A stretch of DNA of 12,120 bases from NCBI GenBank assembly GCA_937927695.1, contig CALBRU010000207.1:1-12120 (forward strand), given 5' to 3'. The notes under the pieces are model-generated. The model was not told where the DNA came from. It did no database searches and saw nothing but the letters and a program-made list of their open reading frames with translations. The translations under genes were made by a program, and so were the position numbers. Every line of letters begins with the position of its first letter. The first letter of the stretch is position 1. This DNA comes from an uncultured Thiomonas sp. GTDB lineage: Bacteria > Pseudomonadota > Gammaproteobacteria > Burkholderiales > Burkholderiaceae_C. This document shows, one piece after another, positions 1 to 6,177 of the stretch.

Positions 1-1766
1 GCTTCGTTGATGCCTTCCTGCAGGAGCTGGCCCTGTTTGTCTTCGCGGTAATACATCACTTCGCCACGATCGACCGGGGTGTATTTCTGCCCTTCGGGCG
101 CGTAGATGCCGATCTGCCGGTACAGCCCTTCCATGCCGAAGGTGCGGGTTTCGTCCACCAGAATGGGCACGGCACGCGGACCCAGCGTCTTGTCGCGCAG
201 CAGTTGATTGAGGCAGCGCACATAAGCCTGGGTAGTGGAGATTTCGCGGCCCTCGGCCGTGGCTTCGAGCATGGGCTGGAAAATCTCTTGCAGATCGGGC
301 ACGGGCAGGTGTTCGTCGGCCTTTTCGCGGCGCTGCGGCAAAAATCCACCCAAGGCCTTGCGGCGCTCCATCAGATACTTCATTTCCGGCGTGTCGTCGG
401 CCGGTTTGAAGAAGGGCAGCTTGGGCAATTCGCTATCGGGTACCGGGATGTTGAACCGGTCGCGGAATTCGCGAATGTCTTCATCGGTGAGCTTTTTGAC
501 CTGGTGCGCCACATTGCGCGCTTCGGCCGCGCGGCCCATGCCGTAGCCCTTGATGGTCTTGACCAGCAGCACCGTAGGGCCGCCCTGATGGTTGGCTGCG
601 GCGTGGAAGGCGGCATAGACTTTTTGCGGATCATGGCCGCCGCGATTCAGGCGCCAGATGTCCTCGTCGCTCATGTGCTCGACCATCTTGAGCAGGCGCG
701 GGTCGCGGCCGAAGAAATGCTTGCGCACGAAGGCGCCGTCATTGGCCTTCATCGCCTGATAGTCGCCGTCGAGCACATCCATCATCACCTGACGCAGAAT
801 GCCGTCCTTGTCGCGCGCCAGCAGCGGATCCCAGTAGGAGCCCCAGATGAGTTTGATGACGTTCCAGCCCGAGCCGCGGAATTCGGCTTCGAGTTCCTGG
901 ATGATCTTGCCGTTGCCGCGCACCGGGCCGTCGAGGCGCTGCAGATTGCAATTGATGACGAACACCAGGTTGTCGAGCTTTTCGCGCGCCGCCAGCCCCA
1001 CGGCGCCGAGCGCCTCGGGTTCGTCCATTTCGCCGTCGCCGCAGAAGGCCCAGACCTTGCGCTTGGAGGTATCGGCAATGCCACGGGCGTGCAGGTACTT
1101 GAGATAGCGGGCCTGGTAGATCGCCATGATCGGCCCCAGCCCCATGCTCACCGTGGAGAATTGCCAGAAGTTCGGCATCAACTTGGGGTGGGGGTAGCTC
1201 GACAGCCCCTTGCCGCCGACTTCCTGGCGGAAATGCAGGAGCTGCTCTTCCGTCAACCGCCCTTCCATATAGGCTCGGGCGTAGATGCCCGGCGCGCTGT
1301 GGCCTTGAAAATAAATCAGATCACCGCCGTGCTCGGCCGTGGGTGCGTGCCAGAAATGGTTGAAGCCGGTGCCATACATGGTGGCCAGCGACGCGAACGA
1401 AGCCATATGCCCGCCCAGATCGCCCCCATCGGCCGGATGCAGACGGTTGGCATGAACCACCATCGCCATCGCGTTCCAGCGCATATAGGCGCGCAGCCGC
1501 TCCTCGATCTCAACATTGCCCGGACTGCGCACCTCGTCGTCGGTGGCGATAGTGTTGACGTAGGCGGTGTTGGCCGAGAAGGGCACGTCCACGCCGTTCT
1601 GCCGCGCTTCGGCGATCAGCGATTCGAGGACGAAGTGCGCCCGCTGCGGGCCTTCGGCGGCGATCAGCGCATCCAGCGCGTCCAGCCACTCTCGGGTTTC
1701 CTGTGGATCGTCATCTCCAGCGGCGGCGGAAAGTGAGCTGGGTTGCATCTCGGGTAAGGCAGCCAT
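1..1766 (-). CDS. aceE: Pyruvate dehydrogenase E1 component, homodimeric type (3'-truncated by window edge)
   Basis: Thiamine-diphosphate enzyme that decarboxylates pyruvate and passes the acetyl group to the E2 lipoyl domain of the pyruvate dehydrogenase complex in the cytoplasm. 588 codons are visible; E. coli AceE has 887 residues, so the C-terminal third lies left of the window. Seen directly: the ThDP-binding motif GDGEMDEPEA at residues 243-252 followed by INCNLQRLDGP; histidine motifs DLGGHMASF (H120), YFQGHSAPG (H156) and NVAHQVKK (H421), which correspond to E. coli H106, H142 and H407; and FGMEGL with the cofactor-activating glutamate E546 (E. coli E571). Two adjacent ATGs are possible, at 1769 and 1766. 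The second is chosen because the AGGAG at 1773-1777 lies 6 nt from it and only 3 nt from the first. The gene is divergent from the histidine kinase gene. E2 and E3 genes would be expected to the left, outside the window. Nothing looks broken in the visible part. Confidence 0.97.
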   Translation of the reverse strand, partial: MAALPEMQPSSLSAAAGDDDPQETREWLDALDALIAAEGPQRAHFVLESLIAEARQNGVDVPFSANTAYVNTIATDDEVRSPGNVEIEERLRAYMRWNAMAMVVHANRLHPADGGDLGGHMASFASLATMYGTGFNHFWHAPTAEHGGDLIYFQGHSAPGIYARAYMEGRLTEEQLLHFRQEVGGKGLSSYPHPKLMPNFWQFSTVSMGLGPIMAIYQARYLKYLHARGIADTSKRKVWAFCGDGEMDEPEALGAVGLAAREKLDNLVFVINCNLQRLDGPVRGNGKIIQELEAEFRGSGWNVIKLIWGSYWDPLLARDKDGILRQVMMDVLDGDYQAMKANDGAFVRKHFFGRDPRLLKMVEHMSDEDIWRLNRGGHDPQKVYAAFHAAANHQGGPTVLLVKTIKGYGMGRAAEARNVAHQVKKLTDEDIREFRDRFNIPVPDSELPKLPFFKPADDTPEMKYLMERRKALGGFLPQRREKADEHLPVPDLQEIFQPMLEATAEGREISTTQAYVRCLNQLLRDKTLGPRAVPILVDETRTFGMEGLYRQIGIYAPEGQKYTPVDRGEVMYYREDKQGQLLQEGINE

Positions 1767-1793
1767 CATGTTCTCCTCATGAATTTTTGACGC

Positions 1794-1822
1794 AGTATCG
1801 CAAACAATTTTTCAAATCACAA
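1794..1822 (-). promoter_or_regulatory. Candidate sigma-70 promoter for aceE
   Basis: On the minus strand a -35 box TTGTGA (1817-1822) and a -10 box GATACT (1794-1799) are separated by exactly 17 bases. Each matches the consensus at four of six positions. The predicted start of transcription near 1787 gives a leader of about 20 nt that contains the AGGAG ribosome binding site of aceE. The assignment is by eye; position, spacing and the AT-rich setting support it. Confidence 0.5.
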
Positions 1823-1828
1823 GATTTG
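1813..1828. promoter_or_regulatory. Inverted repeat over the aceE -35 box, candidate operator
   Basis: A perfect 6-bp inverted repeat, CAAATC-ACAA-GATTTG, covers the proposed -35 hexamer of aceE. There is no T-run in an RNA context that would make it a terminator, and a protein-binding site fits its position better. A dimeric regulator bound here would be expected to block RNA polymerase. It does not resemble the E. coli PdhR site. Whether the neighbouring response regulator binds it is unknown. Confidence 0.4.
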
Positions 1829-2009
1829 ATTTTGCATCGTGAAATTAACGGCGTTGTTTTGCCCGATTTCTTTCGCCCATCTGCCTCGTTTGAAGACCGA
1901 ACTGCGTCAACGCAAAATCTGCTGGCTCAACTCAACTACCGGGCGGTTCTCAACAAACGCAGGCCCGACATTTGAGGGCTCTCCATTCCAGACACTCTAG
2001 ACTGCTCCT

Positions 2010-4535
2010 GTGAATCCTTCAAAGCACGTTCCCACTTTCCGCCGCCGCAGTTGGACGCAGCGCTTCGGGCTGTTGCGCGCGCGCGCGCTACTGCGGCGCA
2101 TGCAGTCCGACCGTGTGCTGCTGGTGCTGCCTCTTGTCGTCTTCATTCTGTTTCTGGCGGCCATGGCCGCGCTGGTGAGCTATTCGCAGCAAGCCGACCT
2201 GCAACGCGACAAAGACAATTTGCAGCGCGACAGCGAATGGGCGCAGCAACGCATCAGCCTCGACCTCACCCTCGCGCAGGACCAAGTGCAGGCCATCGCC
2301 AACAATCTCTCCCTGCATGAAGACCGCCCCGGGCCGTTCGACGTGCAGGCGCTGCGCTTGCTGCGGCGCTATCCGCAGTTGTTTCTCGTGTACTACGCGC
2401 ATCCCGATGGCACCGTGGTGTTCAAAAAGGGCAACCCCAACCTCGCCACCGAGCAGATCGCCACCCTGGTGGGCAAAACCCTCAAGCGCGCCAACAGCCT
2501 GCAACTCATGCAGCAGGCACTGGTCAGCCAGCGCACCGCGTACTCAACACCCTTCAAGAGCGCCGACAACGGCTGGCTGCTCGAAACCGCCACGCCCGTG
2601 ATGCGCAACGACCAACTTGCCGGCGTGGTGGGCGTGGTGTACTCCGTCGATGGCATCTTGCGCAACTCGGTGCCGGAAGACCTCAATGCCAGCTATGCCG
2701 TTTCGCTGCTCGGTCCCGACAACCAGTTGCTCGACAGCGCTTCAAGCCAACCCATACGCGACAAGGCGCTGCAGTACCGTGCACCCCTGCCCCCGTTCGA
2801 GCCCGGGCTAGTGCTGCAGGTCAGCAGCTATCGCAGCAGCCCGAGCTGGACGACCAAGGGTCTGTACTGGAGCGTGTTCCTGCTGTCGGCGCTCACCCTG
2901 TGGACGTTATTGACGAGCTGGAACCAACTGCGCCAACGCCTGAGCGCGCAGGAGGCGCTCACCCGCGAAACCGCCTTTCGCCGCGCCATCGAAAACTCGC
3001 TCTCCACCGGCATGCAGGCGGTGGACATGCAGGGCCGCATTCAATATGTCAACCTGTCGTTCTGCCGCATGACCGGTTTTGAAGACAGCGACCTCATCGG
3101 CAGCCAGCCGCCCTACCCTTACTGGCCCGCGCAACAAGGCGCTGAAATGGCCCTGGCCATTCAGCAAAGCCTCGATGGCCTGGCGCCACCCTCGGGATTC
3201 GCGCTGAAAATTCGCCGCAAGAACGGCAGCGAGTTCGACGCCCGGGTCTATGTCTCGCCGCTGATCGACGTGCGCGAAAAGCAGACGGGCTGGATCATGT
3301 CGGTTACCGACATTACCGAACCCACCCGCATCCGTCAGGAACTCGCCGCATCTCACGAGCGCTTCGTCGCCGTGCTCGAAGGGCTGGACGCCGCGGTCTC
3401 GGTGATTTCGCTGGGCACCGAAGAGCCGCTGTTCGCCAACAAGCTTTACCGCCAGTGGTTCGGCGCCTCGGTGCATGGGCATCTGATGCTCAACGGCGGG
3501 CAGATGACCTCGGTCGCCGACGACGATCATGCCGACACCGTCGATTCGTTTGCCGGCCTGCCTGCCGACGAAATCCTCGACGGCCATTCCAACGCGCATG
3601 AAACCCACGTCGAAGCGCTCGACCGCTGGTTCGACGTGCGCCAGCGCTATATGCAATGGGTGGACGGCCGGGTGGCCCAGTTGCTGATCGCCACCGACAT
3701 CACTCCCCGCAAGCGCGCCGAGGAAACCGCGCGCAAGCAGGAAGAAAAGGCCCAGATCACCAGCCGCCTGATCACCATGGGCGAGATGGCCTCGTCGCTG
3801 GCGCACGAACTCAACCAGCCGCTCACCGCCATCAGCAACTATTCCTCGGGCATGATCGCCCGAGTCAAGACCCACGGCATGACCCAGCAGGAATTGATCG
3901 AGGCGCTGGAAAAAACCGGGCGGCAGGCGCAGCGAGCCGCCGGGGTCATCAAACGGGTGCGCGACTTTGTGAAAAAGAGTGAGCCCGCGCGGGTGTCGTG
4001 CCGCGTTCAGGACATCGTGCGCAACACCCTGGAGTTGGCCGACATCGAACTCACGCGCCGGAACGTGCGCCTGCTCAACTTCGTCGCCCCCGGCATTCCC
4101 ACGCTGTACGCCGACCCGATTCTGATCGAGCAGGTGCTGCTCAATTTGCTGCGCAATGCGGCCGAATCGGTGGACAAGGCCGGGCGGCAAGGCAATCTGC
4201 GCAGCATCGAGCTCAAGATCATGTCAGATGCCGAGCGGGTGACTTTCACCGTCAAAGATCACGGCACCGGTATCGATGAGGCCGTGATGGAGCGGCTGTT
4301 CGAAGCCTTCTACACCACCAAGGCCGAAGGCCTGGGCATCGGCCTGAACATCTGCCGCTCGATCATCGAGTATCACCAGGGCCGTCTCTGGGCCGAGAAT
4401 TATTACAATCAATCGGTGATTGCCGGATGCCTCTTCAGCTTCACCCTGCCGCTCGGAGCCCCCAAAGAGCGGCCTCGGCCACCGGCTCCATCCGGCGATT
4501 CCGCGCATCCCGACTTCCTTCCGTCCCGCTTGTGA
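2010..4535 (+). CDS. Membrane-bound PAS-domain sensor histidine kinase
   Basis: Inner-membrane sensor that autophosphorylates on histidine and should phosphorylate the regulator encoded next door. The 841-residue product has a basic N-terminus, a transmembrane segment at about 36-58, and a periplasmic sensor region at about 60-280 with a likely Cache/PDC-type fold. A second transmembrane segment lies at about 285-303, and a PAS domain at about 321-436 contains PYPYWP and ends in VTDIT. A second, weaker PAS-like domain spans about 447-566 and ends in ATDIT. The catalytic core has the H-box SLAHELNQPL with H599, the N-box LLRNAAES with N716, the G1 box KDHGTGI (750-755) and the G2 box GLGIGLN. 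This H-box type is common in FixL/DctB-like kinases. A proline-rich tail (817-841) follows the ATPase domain. The start is a GTG with no visible Shine-Dalgarno; ATG at 2100 (M31) is an alternative that keeps both membrane segments. The ligand is not predictable; no heme-binding motif is obvious. Confidence 0.93.
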   Translation: MNPSKHVPTFRRRSWTQRFGLLRARALLRRMQSDRVLLVLPLVVFILFLAAMAALVSYSQQADLQRDKDNLQRDSEWAQQRISLDLTLAQDQVQAIANNLSLHEDRPGPFDVQALRLLRRYPQLFLVYYAHPDGTVVFKKGNPNLATEQIATLVGKTLKRANSLQLMQQALVSQRTAYSTPFKSADNGWLLETATPVMRNDQLAGVVGVVYSVDGILRNSVPEDLNASYAVSLLGPDNQLLDSASSQPIRDKALQYRAPLPPFEPGLVLQVSSYRSSPSWTTKGLYWSVFLLSALTLWTLLTSWNQLRQRLSAQEALTRETAFRRAIENSLSTGMQAVDMQGRIQYVNLSFCRMTGFEDSDLIGSQPPYPYWPAQQGAEMALAIQQSLDGLAPPSGFALKIRRKNGSEFDARVYVSPLIDVREKQTGWIMSVTDITEPTRIRQELAASHERFVAVLEGLDAAVSVISLGTEEPLFANKLYRQWFGASVHGHLMLNGGQMTSVADDDHADTVDSFAGLPADEILDGHSNAHETHVEALDRWFDVRQRYMQWVDGRVAQLLIATDITPRKRAEETARKQEEKAQITSRLITMGEMASSLAHELNQPLTAISNYSSGMIARVKTHGMTQQELIEALEKTGRQAQRAAGVIKRVRDFVKKSEPARVSCRVQDIVRNTLELADIELTRRNVRLLNFVAPGIPTLYADPILIEQVLLNLLRNAAESVDKAGRQGNLRSIELKIMSDAERVTFTVKDHGTGIDEAVMERLFEAFYTTKAEGLGIGLNICRSIIEYHQGRLWAENYYNQSVIAGCLFSFTLPLGAPKERPRPPAPSGDSAHPDFLPSRL

Positions 4536-4590
4536 TCCCCGGCCACTGAAGCCCCACTTCTCATCACTTCCCCATCCTTCTCGATTGCTC

Positions 4591-5205
4591 ATGAAAACAG
4601 CCAACAAAGGTACCGTGTATGTGGTGGATGACGACGAGGCCGTGCGCGATTCGCTGCAGTGGCTGCTCGAAGGCAACGACTACCGCGTGCGCTGCTTCGA
4701 ATCCGCCGAAAGTTTCCTCGCCCGTTTCGACCCGCGCGAAGTCGCCTGCCTCATCGTTGACGTGCGCATGCCCGGCATGAACGGCCTCGAGCTGCAAGAT
4801 GAATTGCTGCATCGTGGCTGCAGCATGCCGCTGGTGTTCATCACCGGCCACGGCGATGTGCCGATGGCGGTGGACACCATGAAAAAGGGCGCAATCGACT
4901 TCATCGAAAAACCGTTCAATGAAGTCGTGCTGCGCGACCTCGTCGATCGCATGCTGCAGAAAGCGCGTCTGACCGCCGATCAGCAGCAGGCCGAAGCCAG
5001 CCGCGGCGCCCTGCTGGGCCGACTCACCGCGCGCGAGTCGCAGGTGCTCGAACGCATCGTGGCCGGGCGACTGAACAAGCAGATCGCCGACGACCTCAAC
5101 ATCAGCATAAAAACCGTTGAAGCGCACCGTGCCAACATCATGGAAAAGCTCAACGTCAGCACCGTGGCCGATCTGCTCAAGATTGCACTCGGCGCACCGA
5201 AATAA
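4591..5205 (+). CDS. Two-component response regulator, FixJ/NarL type (receiver plus LuxR HTH)
   Basis: A 204-residue transcription factor, probably activated by the kinase encoded 55 nt upstream. The receiver domain (about 8-122) shows the acidic cluster VVDDDEA (D13-D15), phospho-acceptor D57 in LIVDVRMPGMNG, T85 in FITGHGD and K107 in EKPF, all the residues needed for phosphorylation and signalling. A linker (about 123-143) leads to a LuxR-type helix-turn-helix at 144-200, with LTARESQVLERIVAG and the recognition-helix segment SIKTVEAHRANIMEKL. FITGHGDVPMAV and the overall layout are typical of the FixJ subfamily. The start at ATG 4591 is set by the position of the receiver beta-1 strand; no Shine-Dalgarno precedes it, so translation may depend on coupling to the kinase gene. 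Targets are not shown by the sequence. The divergent aceE promoter, the pair's own promoter, or both are plausible. Confidence 0.95.
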   Translation: MKTANKGTVYVVDDDEAVRDSLQWLLEGNDYRVRCFESAESFLARFDPREVACLIVDVRMPGMNGLELQDELLHRGCSMPLVFITGHGDVPMAVDTMKKGAIDFIEKPFNEVVLRDLVDRMLQKARLTADQQQAEASRGALLGRLTARESQVLERIVAGRLNKQIADDLNISIKTVEAHRANIMEKLNVSTVADLLKIALGAPK

Positions 5206-5220
5206 ATCCGCTCCATCCCC

Positions 5221-5258
5221 ATGCACCACGCCCGCCCACGCGGGCGTGGTGCATTTTT
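5221..5258 (+). terminator. Strong Rho-independent terminator after the two-component pair
   Basis: A perfect 15-bp inverted repeat (5221-5235 and 5240-5254) with a CCAC loop is followed by T5 (5254-5258). The stem is rich in GC and begins 15 nt after the stop of the response regulator gene, so it should end that transcript. It also lies only 14 nt upstream of the folD start codon. folD must therefore rely on read-through, an internal promoter, or a start site inside the hairpin. Confidence 0.92.
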
Positions 5259-5272
5259 CGAAGCCCATTGCC

Positions 5273-6133
5273 ATGACAGCCCAACGCATCGACGGTCTCG
5301 CCCTCTCCGCCCAAATCCGCCAGCAGGTCGCACAGCGCGCGCAGGCCTGTACCGCTGCGGGGCATCGCCCCGGCCTCGCCGTCATTCTGGTGGGTGACAG
5401 CCCGGCCAGCCAGGTCTATGTGCGCAACAAGATCAAGGCCTGCGAGCAAACCGGCATCCACTCGGTGCTGGAGCAATACGCCGCCGACCTGCAAGAGGCC
5501 GCGCTGCTGCAGCGCATCGCCGCGCTCAACGCCGACCCGGCGATTCACGGCGTTCTGGTGCAACTGCCGCTGCCCGCACATATCGACGCCAACAAGGTGA
5601 TCGAGGCCATTTCTCCCGCCAAGGACGTGGACGGCTTTCACGTCGCCAGCGCCGGGGCGTTGATGGTGGGACAGCCCGGCTTCAAGCCCTGCACGCCCTA
5701 TGGCTGCATGAAAATGCTCGAATCCATCGGCCTGCGCGATCTGCGCGGCAAGTCGGCGGTGGTGGTGGGCCGCTCCAACATTGTCGGCAAGCCGATGGCC
5801 TTGATGCTGCTCGCAGCCAACGCCACGGTCACCATCGCGCACAGCGGCACGGCCGATCTGGCTGCGGTGTGCCGCCAGGCCGATATTCTGGTGGCCGCCG
5901 TCGGGCGCGAGAACCTGATCACCGCCGACATGGTCAAGCCCGGCGCCGTGGTGATCGACGTGGGCATGAACCGCAACGCAGCGGGCAAGCTCTGTGGCGA
6001 TGTGGATTTCGACGGTGTCAGCGAAGTCGCCGGCTGGATCACCCCGGTGCCCGGCGGCGTCGGGCCCATGACCATTGCGATGCTGCTGGTCAATACCCTG
6101 GAGTCGTGCGAGCGGGCCCACGCCCGCCCATAA
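5273..6133 (+). CDS. folD: Bifunctional methylenetetrahydrofolate dehydrogenase / methenyltetrahydrofolate cyclohydrolase
   Basis: Cytoplasmic enzyme that oxidises 5,10-methylene-THF with NADP and hydrolyses the methenyl product to 10-formyl-THF for purine and formyl-methionine synthesis. The product is 286 residues, against 288 in E. coli. Visible signatures are YVRNKIKACEQTGI (49-62) with Y49 and the catalytic lysine K53 (E. coli Y50 and K54), VLVQLPLP with Q97, KDVDGFH (117-123), the Rossmann motif GRSNIVGKPMA (166-176) and the C-terminal PGGVGPMT (260-267). The ATG at 5273 is chosen because the protein then begins at the family's usual point. The frame is open further upstream, but that extension would run through the terminator hairpin and the end of the regulator gene. 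There is at best a weak GAAG upstream as ribosome binding site. The M3 peptidase gene follows after 44 nt on the same strand, suggesting cotranscription. Confidence 0.97.
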   Translation: MTAQRIDGLALSAQIRQQVAQRAQACTAAGHRPGLAVILVGDSPASQVYVRNKIKACEQTGIHSVLEQYAADLQEAALLQRIAALNADPAIHGVLVQLPLPAHIDANKVIEAISPAKDVDGFHVASAGALMVGQPGFKPCTPYGCMKMLESIGLRDLRGKSAVVVGRSNIVGKPMALMLLAANATVTIAHSGTADLAAVCRQADILVAAVGRENLITADMVKPGAVVIDVGMNRNAAGKLCGDVDFDGVSEVAGWITPVPGGVGPMTIAMLLVNTLESCERAHARP

Positions 6134-6177
6134 TTTCAGCCTCGTCCCCGACCCGACTTGATGCACCGACCGACGCC

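Larger units (their letters stand above)
1787..1910. repeat. Separated 10-bp inverted repeat pair flanking the aceE promoter
   Basis: TTGACGCAGT at 1787-1796 recurs as its exact reverse complement ACTGCGTCAA at 1901-1910, about 114 bp centre to centre. The left copy overlaps the -10 box and predicted start site of aceE. The right copy is part of a local palindrome, TGCGTCAACGCA (1903-1914). By rough estimate a 10-bp match of this kind is unlikely by chance within 240 bp, but a functional role as paired operators is only inferred. Confidence 0.35.

Noticed and set aside
204..1736. A 510-codon plus-strand open frame opposite aceE
   Set aside because: It mirrors the aceE codon pattern of a GC-rich genome, has low-complexity His/Ala/Arg-rich content and no recognisable domain; aceE on the minus strand is unambiguous.
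1766..1780. A four-codon upstream frame (ATG AGG AGA ACA TGA) overlapping the aceE start
   Set aside because: It is tempting as a rare-arginine-codon minigene, but the AGG AGA is simply the Shine-Dalgarno sequence of aceE, and the ATG has no ribosome site of its own.
2907..4190. A 427-codon minus-strand frame opposite the histidine kinase
   Set aside because: Shadow frame: the plus-strand frame has all kinase motifs (H599, N716, G1, G2), and the antisense product looks like no known protein.
5177..6166. Minus-strand frames opposite folD, and others opposite prlC (6136-7221 and 7231-8334)
   Set aside because: Antisense shadows of strongly conserved genes; products are His/Gln/Gly-rich with no domain.
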